Source: Marinobacter fonticola (GTDB lineage: Bacteria > Pseudomonadota > Gammaproteobacteria > Pseudomonadales > Oleiphilaceae). From it: a stretch of 64,000 nt of DNA. The position numbers were made by a program, and so were the translations under genes. Positions 1-9,709 of this stretch are shown here, piece after piece. How positions within the stretch are numbered: the first letter of the stretch is position 1; each line of letters begins with the position of its first letter. The notes below the pieces were generated by a model. It searched no databases. It was not told where the DNA came from and worked only from the letters and a program-made list of their open reading frames with translations. The stretch lies in assembly GCF_008122265.1 (NCBI RefSeq), contig NZ_CP043042.1, positions 2,790,001-2,854,000 of the forward strand. Direction: 5' to 3'.

Positions 1-78
1 ATTATTGCGACTAGTTATCGAGATCGGTTTATGCCCGGCGGCGGCCGGGCCAGAATCCATGAATTGAGGGTACCCACC

Positions 79-852
79 ATGCTAATGGTCATTTCGCCGG
101 CCAAGAATCTGGATTACGAAAGCCCGCTGGCCACCCAATCTTACACCCAGCCGCAATTCCTCGAGGATGCTTGCGAGCTGATTGACCAGCTCAAACCCCT
201 TGAACCGCACCAGGTCAGCAACCTGATGGGCATCAGCGAGAAGTTGGGCACGCTGAACGCCGAGCGCTATCAGGCATGGCATACGCCCTTTTCTCCCGAG
301 AACGCACGCCAGGCGGTGCTCGCTTTCAATGGGGATGTGTATACCGGGCTGGACGCGCCCAGGTTCAGCGAAAACGATTTCAACTTCGCACAAAAACACC
401 TACGGATTCTATCCGGCCTTTACGGTATCCTGCGCCCTCTCGATCTGATGCAGCCCTACCGGTTGGAAATGGGCACCCGATTCGAGAACGCCCGCGGCAA
501 GGATTTATATGCGTTTTGGGGTAACAAACTGACCAACGCCCTGAACGATGAATTGGCCGGTGAAGACGACGTGCTCATCAACCTGGCGTCCAACGAATAT
601 TTCAAGAGCGTCAACAAGCGTGCGCTGAACAGTCGAATCATTACGCCGCAATTCAAAGACTGGAAAAACGGCCAGTACAAGATGATCAGTTTCTACGCCA
701 AAAAGGCCCGCGGCATGATGTGCGCCTATGCCATCAAGAACCGGATCGACTCGCCCGACGAGCTAAAGGATTTCGACACGGCGGGCTACCGATTCAGCGA
801 AGAACAGTCCAAGGGCGACAACTGGGTCTTCCTGCGTGACGCGCCCGCCTGA
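79..852 (+). CDS. yaaA: peroxide stress protein YaaA (DUF328/UPF0246)
   Basis: A 257-residue cytoplasmic protein that matches the YaaA family along its full length. Visible family motifs are [13 protein letters not shown] at the start, [28 protein letters not shown] and SFYAKKARG. YaaA limits free iron and oxidative DNA damage during peroxide stress in E. coli, where it also binds DNA; that role is known from the family, not shown here. The reading frame is open from position 31, but the ATG at 79 matches the family N-terminus exactly, so the first 16 codons are left out. No partner gene is visible upstream. Confidence 0.95.
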   Translation: MLMVISPAKNLDYESPLATQSYTQPQFLEDACELIDQLKPLEPHQVSNLMGISEKLGTLNAERYQAWHTPFSPENARQAVLAFNGDVYTGLDAPRFSENDFNFAQKHLRILSGLYGILRPLDLMQPYRLEMGTRFENARGKDLYAFWGNKLTNALNDELAGEDDVLINLASNEYFKSVNKRALNSRIITPQFKDWKNGQYKMISFYAKKARGMMCAYAIKNRIDSPDELKDFDTAGYRFSEEQSKGDNWVFLRDAPA

Positions 853-973
853 TCGCTATTTTCGGGGCGGTTCAGATGGACCGTTCTGATGGGCAGCTCT
901 GATGGACAGTTCTAATAGACGGGCGATGGACAATTGAGATGAATAAACCTGCGCCATCCAACGGGAGTGACGA

Positions 974-1174
974 ATGAGCGAAGCGCTCTTTTCCCAGATC
1001 GCCATGTATGTGCTGCTAACGGCACTGATTGCCTACATGGGGTTTATCGTCTGGGATCTCGCAAAAAAATCCAAAGCTGGTCGTTTCGGCACGATTACTT
1101 TGTTCATCGTGCTGGGTGCGGGCGTGCTCGGTTTTATCATCAAGACCGTTCTGGTTGAGGTGATGCAGCTTTGA
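974..1174 (+). CDS. DUF2788 small membrane protein
   Basis: A 66-residue protein with two predicted membrane segments (about residues 8-28 and 40-60) joined by a short basic loop, AKKSKAGRFG, that is typical of DUF2788 proteins in Pseudomonas relatives. The start is supported by GGAGTG five bases before the ATG. Function is unknown. It sits alone between yaaA and rdgC on the same strand, with gaps of about 120 and 100 bases. Confidence 0.8.
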   Translation: MSEALFSQIAMYVLLTALIAYMGFIVWDLAKKSKAGRFGTITLFIVLGAGVLGFIIKTVLVEVMQL

Positions 1175-1277
1175 TATCGCGGGCTCTGGTGCCAACGAGA
1201 GCGCCCGTTCCCCCCTATCAACTTTTCGAGTCAACAATTTTCGATTCAACAACGATTTAAATCAGGGAATTAACTGA

Positions 1278-2213
1278 ATGTGGTTTCGTAACGCCCGAAT
1301 CTACCGATTCACCAAACCATTCGACGTCAGCGTAGAAGAGCTGGAGAGCAAACTTGAGGAGGCGGCTTTCAAACCCTGTGGGCCTCAGGAATCCTTCCGC
1401 CAGGGCTGGGTTGCCCCGCTGGGCCGCCATGGCACCCAGAAAGTCCACAGCGCCAATGGCTACCACCTGATTGCCCTACGCAAAGAAGAGCGTGTGCTGC
1501 CCGCAGCGGTAATCAAGGAAGCCGTAACGGAGCAGGTCGAGCAGATCGAAGCGGAGCAGATGCGCAAGGTGGCCCGCAAGGAAAAAGAGGAAATCAAGGA
1601 GCAGCTAACCCAGGAGATGCTGCCCCGGGCCTTTACCAAGTCTAAACGTACCTTTGCCTACCTGGCCCCGAAGGACGGCTTCATGATCGTCGACGCCGGA
1701 TCCGACAAGCAGGCCGAAGAGCTGGCTACCACCCTACGTCAGGCCATCGGATCGCTACCCATTCGCCCGCCGGCGTTGGAACAGGCCCCCGCCTTCACCT
1801 TTTCCGGATGGCTCAGCGAAACCATCGACATGCCCACCACCTTCACACTGGGCGATGAATGCGAGCTGAAGGACACCGGCGAAGAAGGCGGCGTGGTCCG
1901 CTGCAAGGGCCTGGACCTGTTGGGCGACGAAATCCGCAATCACCTCAACGCCGGCATGCAGGTCACAAAGCTGTCGCTCGGCTGGGAGGACAGTTTAACC
2001 TTCGTACTGGATGAGGAGCTGGCCTTGCGCCGTCTGAAGTTCGGCGACACCTTCCAGGAAAAGCTCGACGATATCGACGCGGACGATGCCGCGGCCAAGT
2101 TCGACGCCAGTTTCACGCTGATGACGTTAGAGCTTGCCCGCTTGATTCCAGCGTTGCTGGAAGCGCTGGGGGGAGAAGATCGCTCTGCGATCGTTGAGGA
2201 AGACGCTGCTTAG
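1278..2213 (+). CDS. rdgC: recombination-associated protein RdgC
   Basis: A 311-residue protein of the usual RdgC length (303 in E. coli). It starts MWFRNARIYRFTKPF and keeps the family blocks GWVAPLGRHG, LPAAVIKE and KSKRTFAYLAP. RdgC forms a DNA-encircling ring dimer and restrains RecA-dependent recombination; this is family knowledge. A purine-rich AGGGAA lies nine bases before the start. The gene converges on the acetyltransferase gene that follows. Confidence 0.95.
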   Translation: MWFRNARIYRFTKPFDVSVEELESKLEEAAFKPCGPQESFRQGWVAPLGRHGTQKVHSANGYHLIALRKEERVLPAAVIKEAVTEQVEQIEAEQMRKVARKEKEEIKEQLTQEMLPRAFTKSKRTFAYLAPKDGFMIVDAGSDKQAEELATTLRQAIGSLPIRPPALEQAPAFTFSGWLSETIDMPTTFTLGDECELKDTGEEGGVVRCKGLDLLGDEIRNHLNAGMQVTKLSLGWEDSLTFVLDEELALRRLKFGDTFQEKLDDIDADDAAAKFDASFTLMTLELARLIPALLEALGGEDRSAIVEEDAA

Positions 2214-2240
2214 CGCTTCCTTATTTACCCGGTACACAGG

Positions 2241-2259
2241 GGCAGGCCTTTGGCCTGCC
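2241..2259. repeat. perfect hairpin between convergent genes
   Basis: GGCAGGCC-TTT-GGCCTGCC is a perfect 8-base stem with a 3-base loop lying between the rdgC stop and the converging acetyltransferase stop. No T-run follows on either strand, so a simple intrinsic terminator is not certain. A near copy lies at 25611-25629, which suggests a dispersed palindromic element. Confidence 0.6.
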
Positions 2260-2265
2260 AACCTT

Positions 2266-5001
2266 CTAGCCACGCAATCTTTCCAGCTTCCAATCCGTTT
2301 CTGGTTCGTTAAGCGTTAGCCGTAGGTCCATCACATCCTCTTCCATGTTGTACGTGATCTCGAATCCAAGGCGACGGGCCAGCGCCAGCATGGGCTGATT
2401 TTCCGATAGGACGTTGCCGATCATCTCTACCGTGCCCCTGGCGCGGCAATAGTCGATCATCTTTCGCATGAGCGTGTAGCCCAAGCCCTCGCCTTTCATG
2501 TGGTCGCGGACCATCACGGCGAACTCGCACTGAATGTTGTCCGCATCGGTCCAGACGCGCACGGTCCCGAGAGTTTCTTCACCGTTACCGTCCTCCCTTG
2601 CAGCGTTGGCGACGAAGACCATTTCACGGTCATAGTCGATCTGAACCATCTGGGCGATGTCTTCATGGGAGAAGTGCTTGCGATACTGGAAGAAACGGTA
2701 GCGGATGGACTCCGGTGATTGCAGGTGATGGAACTCCATGTGCGACGGTTCGTCTTCCGCCAGCACCGGACGCAGGATCACACGACGGCCCGATTTCGGC
2801 AGCACGATCCATTCTTCCAGCTCCCGCGGATAAGGCTGAATGATCGGCCGCCCTGACTCCTTCGCCAAATCAATGGCGGCATCCACCGCCACGGCACCGT
2901 CCCGGTCAAACAGCAGCGGCAGGATCTCCAGCCCCTTGATTTGAGGGATATCGATCACAATCTGCGACAGAGTCACCAAGGTTTCGCAGATGGCCCGGAT
3001 ATCGTCTTCCGGCTGTAGACTGTATTCCCGCAGCAAGCGATACATGTAGGTTCGCCGGAGGAGTTCTTTGGCCAGCACCATGTTGAGCGGCGGCAAAGCG
3101 ATCTGCCGGTCAGTCATCACGTTTACGCTGGCGCCCGCCGCACCGCAGACGACCAGCGGACCGAAGATGGGGTCCCGGGTAATACCCACGCTGAAGGCGA
3201 TCCCGCCCAAATGCTGATAGGTGCGCTGCACGGAAAAGCCGAGGAAGCCGCTGCGCGGAAAATGTGCCCGGTATTCTTCCATCAGGATTTCGCAGGATTC
3301 GATAATCGCGGACTCACTATTGAGACCCTGAATCGTCGCCTTGTAACGCCCGCGTCCCGTCTGTTCTTCCATGAAGGGATGGCACGCTCGCTCGTGGATC
3401 AGCGTGACATCAACGGGCCGGCGTTCGACTTGGAAGCTCTCGACGACGCCCTCGATATCATCGCAATAGATGGTATTAACCGTACGGATGCCGTAGTCGC
3501 CGATCACTGCCCGGGCTTCGCTGTTGGATAGATGGTTGCGTCCCGACCGGTGGGCTTTCATCACGATCTTGCGGGCCTGGGAGCGATCGGCGAAGTGATC
3601 GGTGAACGATTCCGGCGTCTCCCGCAGCAGGCGTTGCACCCGTTGATGGTGAACATGCTGCATGAACGCCTTAACCGCTTTTTCCGGCGAGAAAAACGAG
3701 GGGGTGCCGACCCGATAAAACTCATCCCGGGCGTCAAGCACCGTACTCTGCCCCAGCCAGCAGGTGAAAATATTGAGCCGGGTCCCCTTACTCGCCTGAA
3801 TCACGGCATCGGCGATCTGCAAGCTGTCCTCGGTGAGACTTGGGGCATACATCACCAGCACATTGGAGACATTGGGGTCCTTGGCCAGGATACGGATAGC
3901 CTCGGCGTAAAGTTCCGGAGAAGCATCGTAGTTGAGGTCAATCGGGTTCTTTCGCGTCCAATAAGGAGGCAGGTGCTTGGCCAGGGCTTCGATGGTCTCG
4001 CTGGACAACGTTGCAAGCTCGCCATTCAGCGCCGCCAGACGGTCTACAGCCAGCACGCCGGGGCCTACACCATTCGCCATAACCACCAACTCTTCGCGCC
4101 GCACCGGGCGCATGCGGGTCAAGGTTTCCAGTGCATCGAACATCTCGCTAAGCCCGTCAACCCGCAGCACCCCGGCCCGGCGTAAGACCGCATCGTAGAT
4201 CGGGTCGGTACGCGTCACCCCCACCGGCAATTGCACCGGCAACCATTCGGACTCCGGCACACGGCCGCTTTTGACCGCGATCACCGGTTTCGTGCGAGAA
4301 GCCACACGCACCGCAGACATGAACCGCCGAGGGTCGGGAATGCTCTCGATATGCAGCAATATGGCCCGGCACTGGGAATCCTGAGCGAGATAATCGATCA
4401 GGTCGTCATGACCGATATCCATCCCGTCACCCAGCGTGAGGAAATGCGAAAAACCCACACCCCGGGCAAAGGCCCAATCGATGATTGAACTGGCAATGGT
4501 GCCCGACTGCCCCACGAAAGCCACCTTGCCGGGGATCGCACCCATATGGGCATAGGTCGCGTTGAGACTGCGCGCCGGTACCATCAAACCGATAGTGTTC
4601 GGCCCCAGGACTCGGATACCACTTTCACGGGCAGCATCGCGCACGGAGTACATCAGCGGCTGACCGGTCTTGCTGTGGGCGCGCGACATTCCGCCAGTCA
4701 TGACGATCGCCGTTTTTACGCCAGCCTCGCCCAACTGGCGGATCATCTTGGGAACGGTATCCGGCGGCGTACAGATAATCGCCAGTTCCGGTTTGAAAGG
4801 CATTTTGGCGACTTTGCGCACGCACGGCACGCCGTGGACATTCTGGTACTCGTTGCGGTTGATCACCAGAAGCTTACCGGGAAAGCCGCCAGCCATGAGG
4901 TTTCTCAGCACCATCCCACCCAGATTGTCGCCACGTTCCGACGCCCCGGTAATGACAATGGATTCCGGATTGAACAGGCTTTCCAGATACCGCGTGCTCA
5001 C
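2266..5001 (-). CDS. acyl-CoA synthetase (NDP-forming)-GNAT fusion, PatZ/Pka-like protein lysine acetyltransferase
   Basis: A 911-residue protein. It begins with an NDP-forming acetyl-CoA-synthetase CoA-binding domain (ITGASERGDNLGG near residue 17). Succinyl-CoA-ligase-like and ATP-grasp-like regions fill the middle, and a GNAT acetyltransferase domain ends it at about residues 735-895 (acetyl-CoA loop HMKGEGLGYTLM). This is the architecture of PatZ (YfiQ/Pka), which acetylates lysines of metabolic enzymes such as acetyl-CoA synthetase. Whether the synthetase half is active cannot be judged by eye. The start is GTG, supported by AGGGAG upstream. The gene is monocistronic. Confidence 0.88.
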   Translation of the reverse strand: MSTRYLESLFNPESIVITGASERGDNLGGMVLRNLMAGGFPGKLLVINRNEYQNVHGVPCVRKVAKMPFKPELAIICTPPDTVPKMIRQLGEAGVKTAIVMTGGMSRAHSKTGQPLMYSVRDAARESGIRVLGPNTIGLMVPARSLNATYAHMGAIPGKVAFVGQSGTIASSIIDWAFARGVGFSHFLTLGDGMDIGHDDLIDYLAQDSQCRAILLHIESIPDPRRFMSAVRVASRTKPVIAVKSGRVPESEWLPVQLPVGVTRTDPIYDAVLRRAGVLRVDGLSEMFDALETLTRMRPVRREELVVMANGVGPGVLAVDRLAALNGELATLSSETIEALAKHLPPYWTRKNPIDLNYDASPELYAEAIRILAKDPNVSNVLVMYAPSLTEDSLQIADAVIQASKGTRLNIFTCWLGQSTVLDARDEFYRVGTPSFFSPEKAVKAFMQHVHHQRVQRLLRETPESFTDHFADRSQARKIVMKAHRSGRNHLSNSEARAVIGDYGIRTVNTIYCDDIEGVVESFQVERRPVDVTLIHERACHPFMEEQTGRGRYKATIQGLNSESAIIESCEILMEEYRAHFPRSGFLGFSVQRTYQHLGGIAFSVGITRDPIFGPLVVCGAAGASVNVMTDRQIALPPLNMVLAKELLRRTYMYRLLREYSLQPEDDIRAICETLVTLSQIVIDIPQIKGLEILPLLFDRDGAVAVDAAIDLAKESGRPIIQPYPRELEEWIVLPKSGRRVILRPVLAEDEPSHMEFHHLQSPESIRYRFFQYRKHFSHEDIAQMVQIDYDREMVFVANAAREDGNGEETLGTVRVWTDADNIQCEFAVMVRDHMKGEGLGYTLMRKMIDYCRARGTVEMIGNVLSENQPMLALARRLGFEITYNMEEDVMDLRLTLNEPETDWKLERLRG

Positions 5002-5250
5002 GTTCTATCTCCCTGAAAGTTTCTCCTAATGGTAGGCGCTAAACGGGCGATTTAAAACGAAACATTTCAACACCCGAATCTTATCGGACGTCATTGGAAG
5101 CCTGGCCGGAATCGAACATCGCGAACCTGAGAACCCATGAACAACGCCACCAAAGAAGAACGGCGAGCGACCGTCATCCCTGCTAACATAAGCGCCATGA
5201 GGACAATGACCAACACGTGAAGAGCCGCTTCACCATAGGCCCTTATTATT

Positions 5251-6177
5251 ATGACGACCGCCTTTTTCTTCCATGACGACTTCCTGAAACACGACATGGG
5301 AGCGGAACATCCCGAATCTCCGGATCGCTTAAATGCCATTATCAGCTACCTGGCCGACACGGAACTCGAGCAGCAATTGGACTGGGTGAGGCCGGACGAA
5401 ATCACCCGTGACCAGCTTCTCCTGGTGCATCCCGAACGTTACCTGCAGCAACTGGACATGATGCAGCCGACCCGTGGCCGTGTCTTCACCGATCCCGACA
5501 CCGCGATGACGCCTTATACCCTGCGAGCGGCCAGGCTGGCGGCTGGCGCCAATATCCAGGCAGTGGACATGGTGCTATGCGGCCAGGCCACCAATGCGTT
5601 CGTCGCCGCGCGGCCACCCGGCCATCATGCCGAGCGTGGCAAATCCATGGGGTTCTGTTTCTACAACAACGTGGCGTTGGCAGCGAAGCATGCGTTGACC
5701 TTCCACGGTCTGGAGCGCGTGGCAATCATCGATTTCGATGTCCATCAAGGGAACGGCACCGTGGATATCGTGCAGGGAGACGAGCGAGTGCTAATGTGCT
5801 CGAGCTTCCAGCACCCGTTCTACCCTCATTCCCACGTCTTCCGGATGCCGGAGAACATCGTCAACACGCCTATCCTGGCAGGCACCTCGTCGACGGATTA
5901 CCGCAAGAAAGTCGAAGCCGAATGGCTTCATCGCCTGCAGGATTTCAAGCCGCAGTTAGTGCTGGTTTCTGCCGGATTCGACGCCCACAAGGCCGACCCG
6001 TTGGCGGAGTTGCAGCTTGAGGCCGAAGACTATCGCTGGCTAACGGATATGATCACTAGTGTGGCGCACGATTCAGCCGATGATCGCGTGGTTTCAACCC
6101 TGGAAGGGGGCTACCATCTGAGTGCCCTGGCGGAAGGCGTGACAGCCCATCTTGAAGGCCTGGCAGCCATTAAGTAA
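5251..6177 (+). CDS. histone deacetylase family protein (acetoin utilization/acetylpolyamine amidohydrolase type)
   Basis: A 308-residue zinc hydrolase of the arginase/deacetylase fold. Visible motifs are RPPGHHAE near residue 125 (the tandem histidines), DFDVHQGNGT (zinc Asp and His), SAGFDAH (zinc Asp) and a closing glycine-rich LEGGYH. Bacterial members remove acetyl groups from small amines or proteins. It stands close to the PatZ-like acetyltransferase but is divergent from it, so an acetylation/deacetylation pairing is only an inference. The ribosome site is weak. Its stop is 3 bases from the convergent next gene. Confidence 0.92.
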   Translation: MTTAFFFHDDFLKHDMGAEHPESPDRLNAIISYLADTELEQQLDWVRPDEITRDQLLLVHPERYLQQLDMMQPTRGRVFTDPDTAMTPYTLRAARLAAGANIQAVDMVLCGQATNAFVAARPPGHHAERGKSMGFCFYNNVALAAKHALTFHGLERVAIIDFDVHQGNGTVDIVQGDERVLMCSSFQHPFYPHSHVFRMPENIVNTPILAGTSSTDYRKKVEAEWLHRLQDFKPQLVLVSAGFDAHKADPLAELQLEAEDYRWLTDMITSVAHDSADDRVVSTLEGGYHLSALAEGVTAHLEGLAAIK

Positions 6178-6180
6178 AGG

Positions 6181-6945
6181 TTATTCGGGCAGGTGGAATA
6201 TAGACTCGAGTTCGCCGGTTTGCCGCAATTGCTCCAGTGCGTCAGCGAGGGGCTCACGCAGCTCGGGATGCATCGCCTTTCGGGACATGTAGAGGTGACC
6301 TTCCTGGCCTTTGCGAAACACGTTCATGCGAAAGTTTTGGTACGGCAGGTCGAGAGATTTCAAAGTGTGGTAAAGGGCCTGATCACTACAGAGCACCGCG
6401 GAGACACGCCCGCGCTTAAGCATTTCGAGCGCTTGAAACACATCCCTGACAGGCACCTTCTCTATTTTGTCCGCTTGGCGGAATACTTCGCCATAATAGG
6501 TGCCGCTCACGAAGGCCACGGTCTGTCCTGCCAGCCCCTCCATCGAAAGCTCCGTCTCTGAATCGGCCCGGGCCGTCAAAAGCACTTCGGTTTGCACGAC
6601 CACGCCCAAGTCAAAGGCGGCGCTATCGATGGCCGGATTTTCGAACAGTACGACGAAATCCGACCGGCCCTGAACAATCTCCGCGACTGCCCGGCGGTGC
6701 GGCCGTAGCTCGTAGTCGATGGGAACATCGGCGATTGCGACTAAGCGGTGAGCCAATTGCACAAGGCTCCCGGCAGGTTCACCGTGACGGTCTCGATAAC
6801 CCCAAGGCCAGACGGCGGGAATGGCGAATATGGCGGATTGCGGCGTCGCACCTGTCTCAGTTTCGGCGGCGGTCGATAGGGGGAGCAGCGCTGAGAGGAT
6901 TAACGCCGAGGCGACGAAAAGGGATTTTAGGATATTGAGCCGCAT
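6181..6945 (-). CDS. periplasmic substrate-binding protein, amino-acid type (SBP_bac_3)
   Basis: A 254-residue protein with a cleavable signal peptide (basic MRLNILKS, hydrophobic core to about residue 26, cleavage near STAAE). A family-3 solute-binding fold follows, seen in GRSDFVVLFENP, EGLAGQTVAFVSG and the closing ADALEQLRQTGELESIF. No permease or ATPase gene is adjacent, so it may be an orphan binding protein rather than part of a transporter. The ligand is unknown. It converges on the deacetylase gene. Confidence 0.8.
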   Translation of the reverse strand: MRLNILKSLFVASALILSALLPLSTAAETETGATPQSAIFAIPAVWPWGYRDRHGEPAGSLVQLAHRLVAIADVPIDYELRPHRRAVAEIVQGRSDFVVLFENPAIDSAAFDLGVVVQTEVLLTARADSETELSMEGLAGQTVAFVSGTYYGEVFRQADKIEKVPVRDVFQALEMLKRGRVSAVLCSDQALYHTLKSLDLPYQNFRMNVFRKGQEGHLYMSRKAMHPELREPLADALEQLRQTGELESIFHLPE

Positions 6946-7046
6946 GATCCAAAACCGCTTACAGAAAACCTTATTATAGTAAACGGTCCAACGTCGTAAC
7001 CGATAACCTCGGGGAAGCCGGACATCTCACTCAGCTTCCCAAACAG

Positions 7047-7071
7047 TCCCGATTAACCGAAAACATCGGGA
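7047..7071 (-). terminator. probable terminator of fliD-fliS
   Basis: On the minus strand, TCCCGAT and ATCGGGA form a 7-base stem around an 11-base loop 14 bases after the fliS stop, followed by CTGTTT. This is a reasonable but short-tailed intrinsic terminator. Confidence 0.55.
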
Positions 7072-7084
7072 GTAGACGGCGCCG

Positions 7085-7486
7085 TTAAACCGCAGCTTGC
7101 TGGCCACCTAGGACTTCTTCGCGAATACTGTCCCAGCCGTCTTTTACCTGACGTAGCAGACTGGATACTTCATCGAGCTTAGCGACGTCGTTAAGACGGT
7201 TCGCATCGAACAGCGCGCGCTCCATATAGTCATACAGCGCTTCAAGACGCTGCACCAATTCACCGCCTTTCTCAAAATCAAGAAAGCTACGCAAGCCACC
7301 AATGATTTCGATAGTCTTGCTGATCAGGCGCCCCTTGCCCTCGAAATCCTTGGCCTGCATGCGGGCTTTGGCCATATTGATACGCTCCAGCGCACCGTTA
7401 TACAGAAGCTGAATCAGCTTGTGAGGGTCCGCATCGGTGATGCTGGTTTGGGTGTTAACTCGTTGGTATGCCTGTAAACCGTTCAT
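7085..7486 (-). CDS. fliS: flagellar export chaperone FliS
   Basis: A 133-residue helical protein with the FliS hallmarks AYQRVNTQTSI, DPHKLIQLLYNGALERI and the conserved tail region DGWDSIREEV. FliS binds the C-terminal helices of flagellin in the cytoplasm and prevents premature polymerisation. It lies 33 bases after fliD with a GAGAGG ribosome site and is presumably cotranscribed with it. Confidence 0.95.
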   Translation of the reverse strand: MNGLQAYQRVNTQTSITDADPHKLIQLLYNGALERINMAKARMQAKDFEGKGRLISKTIEIIGGLRSFLDFEKGGELVQRLEALYDYMERALFDANRLNDVAKLDEVSSLLRQVKDGWDSIREEVLGGQQAAV

Positions 7487-7519
7487 GTTTTCCTCTCTTA
7501 GGCCTGTACAAGGTCAGGC

Positions 7520-9496
7520 TTAGTTATCGCGTTTGTTCGGGGCCAGCGCCGCGAGCTGCTGCGTGACGTAATCTCTTGTGCTATTAAGTTGCGAGATCAA
7601 TGCATCCGCTGCGGAGAATTGAGAGACCAAGCGTTCACGGTAGGAGGTAATCCGATCTTCCAGCTGCACGCGCTGTTCTGCTATTTCCTTTAATTCGTCT
7701 TGCAAGCTGTCTGTGCGAGCTTCCAGCACGCCCCCGGCGCCGACCATGTCGGTCACCATGTTTACCGCACGCTCGCCGATACCCTCAATAAAGCTAATCG
7801 AACCCCGGGCACCTGTGCTTCCACCCGTCACACGAACTTGCATACCGGCAGCGGCTGTCGCGCCCTCGACAAACAGAACCTGACCTTCACCGGTTGCTCG
7901 TTGACCATTAATCGTGCCCGCAACATCCTGGCCAGCCGTACCTGAGGTTACGGACAGACCAAGGTCAGCAGCAGAATTCGTATCCACGGAAGTGATGCTT
8001 ACGTTGGATTCACTACCGAACGCACCTGAAGTAAACGTCAGCGCGCCAGCGCCGGGATCAAAAGCAACCTTCACGGATTGGCCGCTGGAGCTGAGCACAG
8101 CGTTCTCATCAAGCCTGGCCTGGATTTCCTGAGCAAGCGCGTCGCGGGTATAGGTGCCGGCGGTCAACTGGATACTGACTGAACTACTACCATCAACTTT
8201 AAAAGTCAGCGCATCGTTGTTGGCGTCGATAGTCACAGAAGCGGTACCGACGTTCGTACCGGAAACCCCACCCTGAGTGGCAATCTGTGTGATATTGACT
8301 TTATACTCGCCGGGCTCGGTATTCAGGTTGCTTCCCACAAACTCAATTTGCGAGTCGCTCGAGCGCCCCTGCTCTGCAAACAGAGCTACAACGTCATCGG
8401 GATATGTCTTCAGTTGTTCTTCGAACACCGAGCGGTCGAAAGCGAGCTGACCGGTCTTGTAATCCGTTGTGATCCCCACATCCGCCAGCGAGCGGACGCC
8501 CGCGTCTTCAAGGCCGGGGACGATGCCGGTCAACATGCCCCTCAACTGGTTCTGGACATTACGAACCGTCGAATCTCCGGAAAGCAAACCGCCCCGGCCG
8601 CTCTCGGCGTTGTAACCTGAAAGACCTTGGATGGTCTGCTGCAACGTATTGAACTTATCTAGAAAGGTTTGAACCCGGTCCGCGACAGCTCCGGTATCTT
8701 GAGAAACCTTAACGGTCGAGGTTATACCTTCTGCTTTTAAGTCAAAGGTCAATCCATCGATGACATTTTCGATGGTGTTTGACTGTCGGGTGATGGATAT
8801 CCCGTTAACCTGCACCACGGCATCTTTAGCCGCTACAGTTTCAGTTAAATTTTGAACGGTACCGTTGAAGGCAAAAGCCGATAGTCCGGCCGTGTCGGTA
8901 TTGTTGCCGTCAGTGTCGTTCACCGAAATACTGATGGCATTGTCAGTGCCCGTTTCTTCCGAGGACAAAACCAGACGAAAGCCCGCCCCTGTATCGACAA
9001 TACCGGCGGTTGCCCCGATATCGGCTTCGTTAATAGCGTCGGCTAAACCCTGAAGCGTGTTATTCGTACCGTCTATGGCGATATTTTTACTTTCACTACC
9101 GACAAAAACCGTCAGCGAGCCGGTACCGATCGTCGTGCTGTCTTTGCTGTCCCATGTTCCGGAAGCCAACGACTGCGACTGCGCAAGGCTGTCCACCTGA
9201 ACGGTATAGCTTCCACGGCTGGCTTTGCTGCTATCGAGAGTGACCGCAACGTCTTCATTGGACGACGTGGCCGAGAACGATTTAAGGCCTTCCGGCGAAC
9301 TGAGTTGACGCATCGGCAGGCGTAGTTCGGTAATTGCACTGCGCAGCGTGCCATAGGCAGAAATTAATGCCTCGGTACGCTGCTGGTTAAAGTCCAGCCG
9401 CTGGGTCGCCGGTTTACGTTCAGCTGTCACCAACTGGTCGACAAGATCCGAATTCAGAACCCCTGAACCAATGCCTAGTGAAGATATACCTGCCAT
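7520..9496 (-). CDS. fliD: flagellar filament cap protein FliD (hook-associated protein 2)
   Basis: A 658-residue protein with a FliD N-terminal domain (GIGSGVLNSDLVDQLV, RLDFNQQRTEALISAYGTL), flagellin-IN-type repeats in the middle and a FliD C-terminal domain (QLEDRITSYRERLVSQFSAADALISQ). It caps the filament tip and folds incoming flagellin. At 658 residues it is longer than the roughly 470 residues usual in Pseudomonas; the extra length is in the variable surface part, around residues 370-560. It is expressed from its own sigma-28 promoter and has a GAGG ribosome site. Confidence 0.95.
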   Translation of the reverse strand: MAGISSLGIGSGVLNSDLVDQLVTAERKPATQRLDFNQQRTEALISAYGTLRSAITELRLPMRQLSSPEGLKSFSATSSNEDVAVTLDSSKASRGSYTVQVDSLAQSQSLASGTWDSKDSTTIGTGSLTVFVGSESKNIAIDGTNNTLQGLADAINEADIGATAGIVDTGAGFRLVLSSEETGTDNAISISVNDTDGNNTDTAGLSAFAFNGTVQNLTETVAAKDAVVQVNGISITRQSNTIENVIDGLTFDLKAEGITSTVKVSQDTGAVADRVQTFLDKFNTLQQTIQGLSGYNAESGRGGLLSGDSTVRNVQNQLRGMLTGIVPGLEDAGVRSLADVGITTDYKTGQLAFDRSVFEEQLKTYPDDVVALFAEQGRSSDSQIEFVGSNLNTEPGEYKVNITQIATQGGVSGTNVGTASVTIDANNDALTFKVDGSSSVSIQLTAGTYTRDALAQEIQARLDENAVLSSSGQSVKVAFDPGAGALTFTSGAFGSESNVSITSVDTNSAADLGLSVTSGTAGQDVAGTINGQRATGEGQVLFVEGATAAAGMQVRVTGGSTGARGSISFIEGIGERAVNMVTDMVGAGGVLEARTDSLQDELKEIAEQRVQLEDRITSYRERLVSQFSAADALISQLNSTRDYVTQQLAALAPNKRDN

Positions 9497-9538
9497 AATT
9501 ATTGCCTCCTCAGGAAGGCTGCATATCCATTTGTATGC

Positions 9539-9565
9539 TTATCGGCCAAAAGCGGCAAAACTTTG
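9539..9565 (-). promoter_or_regulatory. sigma-28 (FliA) promoter of fliD
   Basis: On the minus strand the sequence reads CAAAGTTT, 11 bases, GCCGATAA. This matches the FliA consensus (TAAAGTTT-N11-GCCGATAA) at all but the first base, with exact spacing. It lies 43 bases before the fliD start. Confidence 0.85.
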
Positions 9566-9631
9566 CCCTTATCGCCGTCGGAATTGTAACTAAATGTAGA
9601 GCGCCCACCCTCGCTTCTAGCGCCCTGAACG

Positions 9632-9666
9632 ACAAACACCGCCGGCTCCTCACGGAGGCGGCGGTG
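9632..9666 (-). terminator. intrinsic terminator after flaG
   Basis: On the minus strand, CACCGCCG and CGGCGGTG form an 8-base stem with an inner CTCC/GGAG stem around GTGA, followed by TTTGTC. It separates flaG from the sigma-28 promoter of fliD. Confidence 0.75.
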
Positions 9667-9709
9667 CTGAAATACCGCTGTTTAAGGCCTAGGCGAAACC
9701 GGCAAAGGT

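Noticed and set aside
3532..4185. Plus-strand 217-codon open frame inside the acetyltransferase gene
   Set aside because: It is a shadow of the long GC-rich gene on the other strand, with no family motif and no ribosome site.
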